A DNA stretch of 64,000 bases from Pseudeuparius sepicola (Eukaryota; Arthropoda; Insecta; Coleoptera; Anthribidae). The notes beneath the pieces were generated by a model. That model searched no databases. It was given only the letters and a program-made list of their open reading frames with translations, and had not been told where the DNA came from. The DNA lies in NCBI GenBank assembly GCA_963920635.1, contig OY987298.1, positions 39,277,787 to 39,341,786 of the forward strand, given 5' to 3'. This document shows positions 44,111-57,252 of the stretch, in pieces (the stretch's first letter is position 1; each line of letters opens with the position of its first letter). The position numbers were made by a program, and so were the translations under genes.

Positions 44111-45989
44111 CGATGCGAATTTGTTTAATAACATTTAAATATTTTATTATACAGGTTGTACTACTTAGGTTTGAAAAGCAGCACTGCAAATGCCTATCAA
44201 AAAAATTTTATTGAAAAGTTTCTTGGATTTTTGTTGCAAAGTCAAAATATTTGAACATATCTTGAAAGCCCACATTATGTAAACAATACATAGAGATAAA
44301 CTTAAAGAAACATTTACAATTTAAGACACCTAATTTTTAGACTGTTCCAAATTTCGTTAGATTACTTCCCTACAATCTGTGAAAAGTTCTTCTGTTAAAA
44401 TTCAAGATGTTCAGTACCAATGTTACGATAGTGCTACTTGCTCAGTTAATGACATTGATTTTGAATTTATGATTCATCAATATGCATTAAGGCAAACATT
44501 AATTTGTTAGTTTTCGTAGTAGCGCCACTATGACAAAAAAAACTACACGTTTATTTATCCTGTAAGGTCGGCTTATGTTAATTTTATTACATAGAGAACC
44601 TGTTTCACAATCGTTAGAGATAATCTATTGAAATTTGTTTGAATATATTATAGTACACACCTACACCCAAGTGAGAGTAAATATTGAAACTGTTATACTA
44701 AGTTTAAACAGTTTTTAGTACGGTTTGAACTTTTCAGGAAATATAGATTTGGTTTGTATGGTTCCTATAGGTTCTACTGTATACAACCTACCTATATGCA
44801 TTTGTTATTGACAATAGTGGGTGACTTTCCAAGTTAAATGGTGTAAGCAATTTTCAATTGGCCATTAGGGCCAACTTTTATTGTTTGTGTTCAGTCAAAC
44901 TTGATCTGAAAGTTTAGGCTTTCATGTAGATGATCCCTCGTTGAAATCATCGAAATTAATAGATATAGGGAGGAGGGCCAACTTAGAGGTGTCATGTTTG
45001 TAAACACTCCATCAACTTTTTTTAATATTTGGCTTTGTTCTTTGTTAGATATTACCGATAAGGTTGGTACACTCATGGACAGATATACGTCATAACAAAG
45101 TCTACAGAAATAGTATTCCGTACTTTGGTTATAATAACAAAACCCAGTAAACCCAGTAATATGGACCAGAACTTTAAAGTTAGACCCCCCTTCGTAGACA
45201 TAGTCATACTCACAGTAATGACACAGTTTACCCTAACATAGGGTAAGCTGTGGTACTTATTTTGGTGGGTTTTTATAAAACTATTTTGAAGGAAATATAT
45301 GCGTTTAGAAAAAAGCAAATAAATATTTTCTAGAGTCCTGAAGTCTAATAGAGTGGTAAAAAACTGAAAGGCAAACAGCTTTTTAATACAACAATTTCGT
45401 TCGTTATATCGTGTGGTCGTTACAGCCGAGCCCGACTGTAATGCCATTTAAGAAAAAAAGCACATTATATCTTTGACAGATGAAAGCAATAATGTGATTG
45501 CTTTTGGCACGTCAGTTGTCATCATTTTTTATATGTATATATACCTACATAAGGTGTTGATTATTCAAAAATAGCATAATATTTACAAGCTGTCACATAC
45601 TATCACTATAATTATTACTTAATCGACAAGGTACACTTGATTTATGCGTGCTATTTTTAGGAATATTAATATCAGCGGGTTTTTCCTACCGGACTAGTTT
45701 TGTTACAGAGGTAAGTAGTGTATTTTTTTCTCTAGTCAATGGTGAAAAAGTCCAATATGGCGGCCCTAAGAAAAATTGAGTTGGCTGTAGTTAACCTACT
45801 AAGTTGACCTACTAAGTTTCATTAAATTTGGATTACCGATTCGGAAGATAAAGATAAATAAAGAAATCGCGTTTTTCCTATTCTGAGTATAAATCGCGCA
45901 CCAATCAATATATATTATGAAACACGAATAATATAGATGTTGCATCTCTGGTATACTAAAATCAAGCAATTCCTACGCCTGGAGTAAAT
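44111..45989. other. AT-rich region, nothing recognised
   Basis: No gene. Minus-strand frames at 44891-45076 and 45073-45447 have no domain. One hairpin at 45222-45252. Confidence 0.45.
45222..45252. repeat. Short stem-loop
   Basis: CACAGTTTACCCTA pairs with TAGGGTAAGCTGTG around a tiny loop. Too short for a typical miRNA precursor. Confidence 0.5.
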
Positions 45990-46840
45990 AAAAGCACGTG
46001 CTCGATGACGTTCCGCGAAACAAGGTGATTGGTCAATAGGCCATAAAATATCAGCGCGCCTGGCAACAGGGACGTACTCGATCGCAAAAGTGTGTACGCG
46101 GTTTTATCTTGTTGTTTTCAGCTATTTAGACACTGCCACAAATAATTTTATTGATGTTTTGAACCATTTTAATTAGGCCAATAATTTTTTTCCCGAAATA
46201 TTTTGATTTAAACAATTGTAAAACTAAAATTAAATAAAGGTCGTGCCTGAGTGCGGCTCTGGCGAATATCTCAATGCACGTGCTCTTGTTAACAAGCGCC
46301 TACCGACCCTGCCGGACCATCATAGGCCTTGTTGTGGCTGCCGCTCCTATGTAGTAATACGTGTACCTATGCTCTCGTCTACAGGACGCAGTTTTCGATA
46401 TTTCGAGCCCAAATTTGGCTTACGGCCGTCCGAGCTCAAGGGGAACTACCCTATTGAAGGGCGTCCGAATCGGGAGAGCCGATCGGCCCCCGGAATTTTT
46501 TTCCCGTTGATTTAGGGAAAAATGGCTAGCGATTGGAAGGGGGAGCGCCGGTCGAGTTCAATTTTCGCGTGGGGCCGCCAAAGGATACGGGACTCTCGCC
46601 TGCCAGAGGGCACCCCGATCGAAAAAGCCGTTCGGCCGTTTGGACCGCCTTTTTTTCGCGATTTGGCAGGTGTCCGGGATCACACTGTATACATCGTAGC
46701 CGACACGCAAGTCCCGCCCCCCGATACTTATTCGTAAACATCGACTGACATTTGGTATTGTTTTCTTGTGGAGAATTTCCAAATTTCGTACCGACTTTGG
46801 ACTTTGGGGGCTCAGAGGCCCCAACGCCACAACTTGACAA
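45990..46840. other. CpG-rich patch, possible promoter or unknown repeat
   Basis: GC and CpG content rise sharply here. The start contains ACGTTCCGCG and an inverted CCAAT box (GATTGGTCA, 46030). 46240-46740 is the GC-rich core, with frames on both strands (46243-46515, 46522-46737, 46526-46840) that have no recognised domain. A promoter or first exon of an unseen gene is possible, as is an unknown GC-rich repeat. Confidence 0.3.
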
Positions 46841-47638
46841 AAATAACTGTCATCTCAAAGTCAACAACGTAAGCAATGTTTTGTTTCCAAAGGCAACTTG
46901 ATATTATTTTATTTTTACTTTTATTTAAATTCGTTGAATGTTGTGTTGTGCCAAAACTTTTAGGACATATACGTTAGTTGGCAATGCTCCGAATATTTTT
47001 CGCCATTTTTCACATCAACATTTGGCATTTTCTTTGCAAAAATTTTCCATTAGCAACAGATAGATAGGTACTCGTATGTTTATAAAAAATATAAGAATTT
47101 AGTCGTCTCGTCAAGGCTTCGGACCGGTACGCCACCGCCTCGCCCGCCTCTATACCTGCGCCTTTCTACAATTCAAGCCCGACAGAAAAAAATAAAGCTT
47201 ACGTTATCAGACGGGTTTACACAGCAATTTTCTATAATTATGGCTAATTAGCTCGGGGCTGTTGCCACACATTTTTTTCGTGGGGGCGCACCTTTTTATT
47301 GCCACCGCCATAAGTATAATAATGTGGACGAAGGTATCTGACTAATGGGCCAGAATAAATCTTTTATTTTTCCGTAAGTCCGGGCCGATTCCCACGGGGA
47401 AGGTAGTTAGTCTACGCCTCATAAATGTAAATGGAAGGGTTAGAGCGGCCCATTTTTTTGGACCCAAAAGGGGATTTATTATAAAATTATGGATATGTGG
47501 GCGAATAACTTGACTAAATCGTGAAATACTTTAGTTTGAACATCGTAGAGTGAAAATATACGCTTTTATGTCTCAGCACATAGCTTCCCTGAAGCAAAGA
47601 TATATACGGTGACGTCTTGAAAAGTTTCAATGGGCTAT
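46841..47638. other. Region without a recognised gene
   Basis: Mixed composition, no frame or repeat identified. Confidence 0.4.
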
Positions 47639-47935
47639 ATACAGGGTGGTCTATATAAGTGGCTCACTCAAATATCTCGGCTGTTTTTCGAGAGAAAAAT
47701 CGGTAGCGTGTGCGATCGATAGCTCTTTCGGGTGGCCTTCTTTTGCCATAATGAAATGCAGTGCATTTCCACCTACGAAAACTATGGTCAAAAACCGTAG
47801 AAATTCAACATTTTTTAAACAGCTGTACCTTTTTTATCTCTTTCACATACGGAAAAAAGTTTAACATCAAAGTTGTTTGTAAGAACCGACAGAATGGGCC
47901 TTGTTCACTCAATCGAATTTCGATATTTCTTACTA
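47639..47935 (+). mobile_element. MITE family D, copy 1
   Basis: Begins with TATACAGGGTGGTCTATATA. The first 200 bp match, in reverse orientation and with moderate divergence, 50955-51242: shared blocks include AAAATCGGT, CGATCGATA, TTCTTTTG and CCACCTACGA. The right end is not clear. No coding role is assigned to the frames across it. Confidence 0.6.
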
Positions 47936-49559
47936 CTAGAATGAAATTAATCCCATAACTCTTTAATAAAATCCCCCTCAGCATCTTTCTCGTCAATACC
48001 TAATAAGTATTTAAATTTAAAAAATTTAAACTGCGCGCCTTCATTTGGAGCAATGAAATTGCGTTTGCGACGTTGCCGGTTATACTAGTAATCGAAAAAA
48101 AAATTCGATCTCCGTTCTAATCTCAGACGTGCACATTGAATCGAAATCGATTCTCTAGAGAAAGACAGTTGTATAAACGGTTGTCCGAACTCGACCGTAC
48201 AGACGCAGGTAGTTGTTTTGTGGGTCGTGTGCCGTGTTTATATTAATCTGTCATGTCATTTTGTCATTCTTTAATGTAAACCGAGCTAATAAATCAAATG
48301 TTTTTCTGAAAACCTGCAAAAAGTTAAAAGTTAAAGTGTATACCGTATGCCGATTTGAAATCAAATTTAATTGGTCTTGTAATAGGGATGGTGATGGTGC
48401 TAGGCACTTATTTAGCATTATCAGTATTGTTACCTCCCTGAAGAACTGAAAAAAGTTATAATCCCGTAATTGAGAGAAAGGGAAAGGAATTTGGTCATCC
48501 GGAAAACATTTTGATAGCCATTTTAGATGATAGAAAACACATTCGAGAGTTAGCTTTAAGAATAATTGCAAAATGAAGAAGATCAACGGCAAAAACCAAG
48601 GATGTCAGAATATTTCCAGTTAATAAATTAAATTTTGATTGTCAAGATTTTGTCTAGTTGTTATACACCAGATTTATTTAGGTTTGGGCAACTTACAAAT
48701 TGGTGATCATTCTGCCAGTAACTTTTAACTCAAAAAAGGGAACAACATTGCGATTGTGGTATATTATTAAATTAATTTATATTGAGGTTATTTCTTTATT
48801 TCTTTTTATGGCCTCTGCTCTTTTCGAGCAATCTAGCCACTATGGGGCGACATACGGTGCCAAAGCGTGGGGAACCTTGAAAGACCCACCCACTCGTGCA
48901 CCGCCACGCCGCCCCCTGATATTGAGGTCATGTGTTACGTCTATTTGGCTTTTGCCACAAAATATAAGTTAGGTAAATTATTTTCTTTCTCAGTCTTCAC
49001 AAATCTCAAATAGAAACATATCGATATTGCCGTAAATCGTGCCAACATCGCAAAACAGTAGCCAAGCAGCCCGTGCCGTCACGGGCCCAAGAAATTTGAA
49101 TTTCAAAAACGTTTTTAGGGCATTTCCCGGCCGAAAAAAAATCGGAAAAAAATATTTTCGTGTTTTATTTACTATATTAAGATTCATAATCAAAAATAAA
49201 AAAAAGTGTGAAACAGGCCCATTTATGTATGACGTTCGTTTTGTCGTATGGATTATCGTAAAATTTTGACTCTCTTGCGCTCAAAAATTAATATGTCTGT
49301 AAAAATGTTTAATTATGTGTGTTTTGTACAGCAAAATGTCTCATTCAATTTGATGTGTCACACTTGCCTATTTGTTCTGTATTTTCTACAAAAATATTGG
49401 TAATATTTGTGGTTGACATAAGATGTAGTTGCCCTTGGAAATAAATGTAATGATAGCTTTATGATGTTAGTAATAACATTCTGAATGAGATTTTTCATAC
49501 CTTAAACGTTATCTAAGTTTATTTAACAGTTCCGCAAAAGATATTAACAGGTATTACTT
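47936..49559. other. Region without a recognised gene
   Basis: AT-rich DNA with a few GC-richer patches (48830-48930 and 49060-49140). Frames 48213-48449, 48251-48592, 48700-48972 and 49039-49269 lack domains. Confidence 0.4.
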
Positions 49560-49562
49560 AGA

Positions 49563-50435
49563 ATATATAGAATAGAATATAATTTATTTCCTTTTAGACA
49601 ATAAATACATTGTATAGGATCCATCAAAAAAAAATTAAAATCTAAAAACTTGCATGATTGTGACCTACCATAAACAAGACTCACATAAAAAAAGCAATAA
49701 AAAAAGACAAACAATTTACAAAAAAGACAAATTAAATAGATAAATCTACATCTGAGTTACATAGACCGGAGTTATGTGCTATTCAAAAAATTCCCTCACA
49801 GTATAAAAACATTTATTGATCAAGAAAATCTTCAATTGCTTTCTAAATTCTGATAATGTGCTGATTTCCCTCAAAAATCCTGGCAAGGCATTAAATATCA
49901 CTAAACCAATACGATTTGGAGATTTAAACCCTACCAGACCGTTAGAGCTGGGAACGTAGAAGTCTTGATTCTGTCTGGAATTATAAGTATGTAAGCCATG
50001 AGCACGCAAAAAATTGTGCTTATTTTTAAAAATATACAGTGACATCTCCATCAAAAACAAACTTGACAGTGTGAGAATATTATACTCTTTAAAGAGTGAT
50101 CTACAGCTGAATGTACTGGATTTACCAGCAATACAACGCAAAATCCGTTTCTGGGCCAAAAATATGTCCTTTGCATCTGTAGCCCAGCCCCAAAAACATG
50201 TTCCGTATCTGAGACGTGACTCAATATGCGCATAGTAAAAAATTAACAGCTGTTTCACAGACAGGACAGTTCGTAAGTTCCTAATCATGTAGGCAACTGA
50301 ACCCATTGTTGATCGTAAATACGCACAATGACCGCTCCAATTCAGATTATTATCCATATGAAGCCCCAAAAACCTCACCTGCGACTTTCCATTCACCGGC
50401 GCCTGACCCACACCCAGCCGCAGGTCCTTCACCAA
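49563..50435 (-). mobile_element. 5'-truncated LINE on the minus strand
   Basis: The reverse transcriptase tail (49779-50435) is followed on the minus strand by about 210 bp of A-rich 3' untranslated DNA, ending near AATAAATTATATTCTATTCT at about 49590-49570. The 5' edge is near 50435-50460, within the polymerase, consistent with truncation on insertion. Confidence 0.7.
49779..50435 (-). pseudogene. Non-LTR reverse transcriptase, C-terminal fragment
   Basis: The 218-residue frame matches the region after the catalytic YxDD box. RFLGLHMDNNLNW is at residues 21-33, then the thumb-like YYAHIESRLRYGTCFWG (about 67-83), LAQKRILRCIAGK and a Leu-rich tail LTLSSLFLMEMSLYIFKN. The pattern is that of Jockey/CR1-like LINEs. 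The fingers and catalytic palm are missing, so the ATG is not the natural start. The frame stays open upstream of 50435 but loses resemblance. Unlike most relics here it has no internal stop, so the insertion is relatively young. It differs from the LINEs at 22853 and 61725. Confidence 0.82.
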
Positions 50436-50954
50436 TCTCTGCCTGTTATGGAAGTATGCAGCACCTGAAATGCTGAAGCTGAAAATATGAAATGGTGAAG
50501 AACGTGTTGTTGTTTGTTGTGAAAAATAGGCGTAAATACTAGGTGTTCACTGTTACCTTATCAGTGTTACATTAATTTGAAAATATTAATAAATTTAAAT
50601 TTATTTTCATAACAGAAAAGATTGTTTACGAGTTTCGTAATTCTTATTATTTAAAATGTCAATTCTGGATTATCTATTCGTAATTGTTCAAATTTGGAAT
50701 GCCCACTGTGTCCACTTTAATTTTACTTCATAATAATCGATTATTTATTTAAATGGGTATAACTAGATCTTGGAGTGTTAAAAATGTTACCAATAATTTT
50801 TCTAAATTTTTATGGTAATTAAATACAGAAGAAACTGGCAAGTGTGACACATCACATTAATTGAATTCGCTTTATAAACAATGCGTCGTTAAAGGTTTTT
50901 TCCAGATAATTTAATTTTTTATTACATGCAAGAGAGCCCAAACTTAGTCATGTC
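50436..50954. other. AT-rich region, nothing recognised
   Basis: About 520 bp, non-coding. Confidence 0.45.
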
Positions 50955-52499
50955 TAATATTCCAAAACTGGTATAATATTTGGGTTGTGACAGTTCTTGC
51001 AAACAATATTCATGTTAAACCTTTTTATGTAGGTACTATATAGAATTAAAAAAGTTAAGTACAGCGATTTAAAATTTTTGAATTTTTTCGACTTTTGGCC
51101 ATAGTTATCGTTCTCGTAGGTGGCCATGGACAGCAATTTTTATTATGACAAAAGAAAGCCGCCCTGAAGAGATATCGATCGGACCCGCCACCGATTTTTT
51201 CTGTCAAGAGATAGCCGATATATTTTGACTGAGACACTTATAGAGGGTTTCCCAACGAAAACTTGACCCCCCAAAAATTAGAAAACCGAACAATATTTGA
51301 AAATTCTCCGAGATCCGTCGTTTTTTGTCCTTGGGGGGAGCTTTTTTTACAGTCAAGCCAACTCGATATGTTCATCCCCCTAATCCCTAGCAACCCCAAT
51401 TTAAAAATTTCAAATGGAACTACCCCACTTGTGGTGCATCATTTTAAACCCCTTTTAATTGCCAATACAGTGATGCGTCGTTTTTGTAAATCTGTTAAGA
51501 TTTGACAGAATTATTGGCTAAAGACGGAAAGTTGACAATCCACTGTTCGCCTAGTAATTTCTTACACAAATGCTCGCCACGAGTAAGTTTTTTATCTACT
51601 ACACACGACCAAATTAAATTACCTACCTCGATCAGTTTACAAAAAAGTCACTAATGAAAAAGCTGAAGCAAAACAAAACAGTTCATACGAATTCAAATCT
51701 TATATCTTTTTAAAATAACAAAAAGTAACTGTCACAAAAAAGTCCCCGTTTTTTGCTACAACTACAAAATCGTTAGTTTCAGCTTGCTATTGAAAGTGTA
51801 AATGTGTTTTTGAAATGGTTTATTATATCACGGAAAGGTTCGAAATTGTTGCAATTCGTGCTGGAGCTTTAGCGCAATCATGATTTCGATAACAAATTGC
51901 AACAATTTCTACCCTTTTCGCGATAGAATAAACCATTTCGAAAATTCGTTTCCACTTTCAATAGCAGTCTGAAACTAACGATTTTGTGGTTACAAGCAAG
52001 AAAACGGGAACTTTTTTTTGTGAGAGTGACTTTTTGTTACATATTTTAAAAAGATATAAGGTTTTAATTCGTATGAACTATTTTTGTTTTGCTTCAGCTT
52101 TTTCTACAAGGTAATTTCGTCCTGTGTAGTAGACAAATAACTTATTAGTAGCGGGCGTTTGTGTAGAAATTACTAGGCGTATAGTGGATTGTCAACTTTC
52201 GGTTTTTAGCCAATAATTCTGCCAAATCTCAACAGAATTCTAAAAACGATACATCATTGTATTCGCAATAAGAAGGGCTTTAAAATGATGTACCACAAGA
52301 GGGGTAGTTCCATTTGAAATTTTAAAGTTGGGGTTGCTAGGGATTGGCGGGATGAACATATCGGGTCGGCTTGACTGTCAAAATAGCTTCCCCAAAAACA
52401 AAAATCGACGGGTCTCGGCGAATTTTCAAATATTTTTCGGTTTTCTAATTTTTGAGGGTCAAGTTTTCGTTGGAAACCCTATAAGCCACCCTTTATACA
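50955..52499 (-). mobile_element. MITE family D, copy 2, split by foldback C
   Basis: Minus-strand match to 47639-47935. Its main part is 50955-51242. Its terminal piece AGCCACCCTTTATA (52486-52499) lies on the far side of the foldback at 51243-52481. Joining the flanks across one TA restores the order seen in copy 1, which proves that the foldback inserted here. Confidence 0.7.
51243..52481. mobile_element. Foldback family C, full-length near-palindrome (1239 bp)
   Basis: Ends GAGGGTTTCCCAACG and the complement of TAGGGTTTCCAACG, flanked by TA (51241-51242 and 52482-52483). Arms of about 600 bp pair almost throughout. Near the middle GTTCGAAATTGTTGCAATT meets AAATTGCAACAATTTC with a loop of only about 37 bases. 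The copy at 11273-12027 lacks the central part. No coding capacity; frames at either end are by-products. If transcribed through, it would make one of the longest hairpins in the window. Confidence 0.85.
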
Positions 52500-54107
52500 G
52501 GGTGAGTCAGAAGTAAATACTTTAAAGGGGTGTTCGGCAGGTGGTTTTAAGGGGGGTCTTTCATATAAAATTTTTCGGTTTGGGCTTTCCTTGCCAAGTT
52601 ATTCTGGTCTATAGCGCGACCCAAAAGTATTTTTTAAATTTATATCTCAATAATGGCGCTACTTGAAAATTTGAAATTTGGTGTGTGTTATCTACTTACT
52701 GGAAGACGCCCTAAAAAATGGTAAAAACTAACAACCCCTATTAATTTTTTTGCTGGAACTTTTTTGTTAATCATTTGTACGTATGACAAAAATATGATTT
52801 GTGTAGGTAGCCCTTTTATTTAAAAAACTTTTTCCTTCTAATTTAGTTCTAGAAAACACAATATTTTTCCTACAAAAAATAATTTCATGCCAAATACCAT
52901 TCCCCTAATTGTTTTTCGCTTCCCTATGCAATTGATCTTTATTGGCTGATTTGATTACAAGTCTAACTCTGACGCAAATCATTTAAAGTATGTGATCTTT
53001 GAGCGTAAACTTTCTTTTTATTTTGTCCCTCAAATAAAAATTGGGGTGTAAAAAAGGGGAGTCAAATCAGGAGATCTGCTAGACTAGCGTATAAGTAGAG
53101 TATTTAGTCCTACCCACGTATCTGTAAAATTATTATATAGCCACTCAAGTCCTCAAACAATAGGAAAAGAATTATTGAAAAATGTTTCAGGTACAAGAAG
53201 GTACAGAATATACATTATGTAACTACCTATTTTACTTACATTTGTTGCTATTTATATCCGTATCTAACGAGTTCTTATATCCTTATAGGGTATAACAAAA
53301 ACTAAAGAAGTTTTGTTAATGACAAATAATAAATATTGTCGACTGGACATTGGGTATTTGAATTTTTAATGTGTTTTAATTGAGTAGAGCAGTATACATC
53401 AACAAACTTCACGGACGGGTTTGATAACTGTTATTTTCTTCTCGTATAATAATTTAATGGTATGTTAACGTGCTAAAATAGTGGCAAAAACCATAAACTT
53501 TGCACTCGCGTCGCGAAACACGTTTGCACGTGAAGCACGATAAAAATTAATTAAATATTCCACGAAGCTGGGATGCGTGCACGTGCATATAGCACTTTTT
53601 TTGCTCTTTTGAATGATTGTGCTCACGGATTACTGCAAAAGTACAACACATTACCATAAAAGGTCGAAGATTCGATGAATAATAATTTACACAAAATGAA
53701 AAATAATATTTTTGGATTAACAAATTTTGAAATTTGATAATGCACAGTTTAGCACTAAGGTAAGTACTATCTACAACAAGTATGTACATAGTTATTGTAG
53801 TTTGCGGTGGGGAAAACGCGCATTATAATATTGTTTGTCCGTTTCAACCCAATAATTACGAATTAGCACATCAACAAGGCCGATGAATATCATCCGATTC
53901 AATAGCCGGATGTTGATGAACCATGGTGTGCCATATAAATTAAAGAACAGTGAGGCAAAGATATGAAATGAAGGTCTTCATTTTGTGGTAAAATCTTATT
54001 CAAGTGGCTATACAGGGCGATTCAGCTAAAATTCCCCGGGTTTGTTTCTCAGCGAGGAAATGAGATATTTTAGTTCTGCAAAAAAGGCTGGTAGAGCTTG
54101 TCGAAAA
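52500..54107. other. AT-rich region; possible MITE end at its start
   Basis: TACAGGGTGAGTCAGAAGTA at 52496 and TACAGGGCGATTCAGC at 54010 look like transposon ends but were not paired. No gene. Confidence 0.4.
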
Positions 54108-55104
54108 CAGGGACTCTTTAAAATAAGGGGACCCAGTATTTCACAGTCTTCACATAGGAAAAGTGAAGCCTTGAGGGGAAGTTTGTTTTCTGTCGACTCC
54201 AAGAAGACCACAAGGGGGCTGGTACAAGGTTATGTTATATGTCAGTGTCCAATTGCTATCAGGTTTTATGTGAAATCCCAGTGCCATAGATTCTAAAGGA
54301 GGCAAAAAATTTCCCATCATAATTCACAATTTTTAAGTTTTCTAACTTGCAGATACTCAGATGTGACAATTAAAGGTAATGCTGCCGCCTATACTAGTCC
54401 CAATAAATGCAACCAGATTTTTCCTTTACCACCTTTAGTAATCCTACGTATAAGTAGATAGTTTAAAACAAAAATCGTATTTCCTAAATTTAATCAAGCA
54501 GGTAGCTTCAGTCAGGTCTTTTTTTAAAGAGTTTTTATCTTAAATAAACTAGTTTATTTTAAGTTTCTATGAGGTACCTTGGGAGAAAAATAAAATTACA
54601 AAAATTTTATAATAAACACCGAGAAAAATTACATGATTAGAACTATTAGACCTAATCTTATTAGTCCATCCCGAAATCTGTGAAAGTTCTTTGGGTAGAT
54701 ACATTCAACATGGTAAGAAAGTTCAAGTATACATATTACAAATGGGTTGATGAGGAACCTGGTAACAAGGTGCAATAGCGACAAATTCTTAAATAAGCAA
54801 AATCGGCACTGACTTACCATACTTATTACTTAAATTCTTGGAAATAATTGGTGGAAATCAATTTCGACTATAAAATAAATTTGTTTCATTTGGCAGTTGC
54901 CATATTCTGCACAACATTGTCAAGTCTAACTTTTAGAAATCATGGAAACCATTATTAATTTTTACTAACAATCAAAGTAGATACCTGTTATATTCATAGA
55001 TTCTCCAATAAAATGTCATACTTGGCATCACTGATACCATTAGAATGAGGAAAGAATAGGCCTCACTTTGGAAAGTATAATGCTGGGTCCCCTTACTTCA
55101 AACT
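54108..55104. mobile_element. Family B DNA transposon, copy 2
   Basis: Starts CAGGGACTCTTTAAAATAAG and ends with GGGTCCCCTTACTTCAAACT. Its interior matches copy 1 (1282-3769), for example GAAGCCTTGAGGGGAAGTTT and GGAAAGAATAGGCCTCACTT. It is shorter (about 1 kb) by internal deletions and has no nested hAT. No transposase, no clear target duplication. Confidence 0.75.
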
Positions 55105-56264
55105 ATATTCGCGGGCTCCATAAACGTAATTTTTGACATAAAATTTGAATATGCCTCTAAATTATAGTGATTTATAAAGAAGGAGAACGAAGGTAGTTTC
55201 ACTATATATTGTTATTTCTTTATTCCAAAGAAGTTGTCACAGGTCTCTAAAGAGTGTTACTATAGACCGGATTGGAGTTTGTCTCAGACAAGATTTGAGA
55301 TCTGGGCGCATAGGTACACATATTAATAGCTTTGTCTGTGATATAGTCTTCGTAGAGTATTGCCAGGTAAATGCAGACACAACGACACAACATCATAAAA
55401 CAAAACGACAAAAATTAGAACCGCGCTCTTTTGTATTTAGTTTTGCGTAATTCATTTTTATTCCTCTGGTATGTAGACAAACATCGCTTTGAACTTGTTT
55501 TAATTACCTCTCGCTGGGTTTCGCCTTGGCGACTCGCATTTTTTTCTTTTTAAAATGCCGTTGGAGCAGCTTTATGATTTGCTTTGCACATGATTGCTCT
55601 CAGTACTTCATAATGAGCATTAAAATTGTGTTTACTCAATTTCAAGCTCTACTGTTTGCGGACCTATATCTCCGGGTATTGAAACAGAACGTAGTTCATT
55701 AACTGGATACAGTATATGACAGTGGTAATAGATTTCAAATAATTTCATATTAATACAAAAAGAGAGAGTAAATAATAAATTGGTATAAGGATGTCGGTAG
55801 ACGATGTCCCAGTTTTTTCCTTCGTACAACTGCCAATACTTATTCTTATTAAATAATATTTTTTCTCAACACCTTTATATTACACAACAGAATACCGTTG
55901 ACTAACGTATATATTTACTATAGGACTTTTCACGACTATAGCTTAATAGTCTGGAATATAGATGGCGTTGATGGCCAACAGTGTGTTTTCCATTGTATTT
56001 TGTCTCCGGAAAGCATATGGTGAGGCCTAGAACTGTCAAACATGACAGCCGTGAGCAGTATTTATTAATACGTCAGCCCCAGGTCCCTCTCTAATACTAA
56101 CACGGTCTACCGAAATACATAAAAAAACAAGTATCTATACCAACCTCGAAGCAGTGGAGTGCCAATTTGTCGCCGCTCTAAATCCGCGACAGGCTTATAA
56201 ATGCCTATGCACTATACTCCATTTTATTACGAGATTGATGTTTCAGCTTCTAAACTTAGCTTTA
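55105..56264. other. AT-rich region, nothing recognised
   Basis: About 1.2 kb, no gene or repeat seen. Confidence 0.45.
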
Positions 56265-56377
56265 TGTTCCAACAATGGTTCTGAACCAGTTCAAGCGAAT
56301 CGGAATGCAGGGAAGTAATTTCACTGTTTTCAACCAATTAGATCGCTGAGAACCAGTTAAGCACTGTTGTTGGAACA
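56265..56377. mobile_element. Small inverted-repeat element (113 bp)
   Basis: TGTTCCAACAATGG and its partner ACTGTTGTTGGAACA form the ends, with TTCTGAACCAGTT and AACCAGTT blocks inside. Probably a MITE. Confidence 0.45.
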
Positions 56378-57252
56378 AACCCATTCTCGAAATCAAGTCA
56401 AGTAAAAAAAGAATTCGTGAGTTCAAAATATAAAGTTGCAGTCTACATGTCATAATTATTGCAAATCACATGTCACAATATGTCATCAGTCTACAATATT
56501 ATTAAACCGAACAAACACTAAAGTCTATCTAAGTTACAGAGGCAGTGGATCAGGATCAAAACATTGGCCAGTTTGGCCACCCCGTGACTTATTCTCTTAT
56601 TGGTCTGGCCGTCATAAAATGTCAAGTGTTTACGCGGCGAGCAGAATGCAGGGCCGGCTCTTCCCTTAGTCGAATTTCCTGCATATTTTAGATCGGATCG
56701 CGAGCAGCATATTCTGTAAATTTATTTTGCTACTTAATTTAAGGAAATTTATAAAGATCCACGAAAGGTAAAAACACAATTTTTAGAACTTCTAAAAGAA
56801 TTAGTTACTGGGAATCTCATATTAGTCAACCCTGGTAATCCATCGCAATGCGGTCATGTGACTTTGTTTATATCTACTGCCGCTGTAACTTGGATAGACT
56901 TTACGTTGAAAACCATCGTTGCAAAATGTTTTATAAAATAAAAACATGCAAAAAAAGATTACTAAGGTATATTAGCCAAATAACGCCATGTCCCTAATAA
57001 CGCCAGACGCCATCTTTTAGAAATCGACTAATGCAATATAAAAACTTTGCCGTATAGTTTTGTAGGCTTCTACCAAGGAAAGCAATGGGCTATAAAAAGT
57101 CTCTTTCTGGATGCAACAGGTGTCGCAACATGCATTGCCATTGTTTACGCGCAACAACGTTACTGGCGGTAGAGTTTTTGTTGCAAGATTTTTGTTGTTT
57201 CATCATTGCGTAAATTGCATTTGTTGATACCCACGTCATATTTGTTAAGTTT
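56378..57252. other. Region without a recognised gene
   Basis: Non-coding. AATAACGCCATGTCC near 56980 and ATGGCGTTATTTT near 57551 are partly complementary and could be decayed ends of the element holding the next relic. Confidence 0.35.

Noticed and set aside
45222..45252. miRNA precursor
   Set aside because: The stem is only 14 bp with a tiny loop, far below a normal precursor.
46243..46737. Overlapping frames in the CpG-rich patch as host exons
   Set aside because: Frames are open on both strands, as expected from high GC. No domain or clear splice structure was found, so only a regional note is given.
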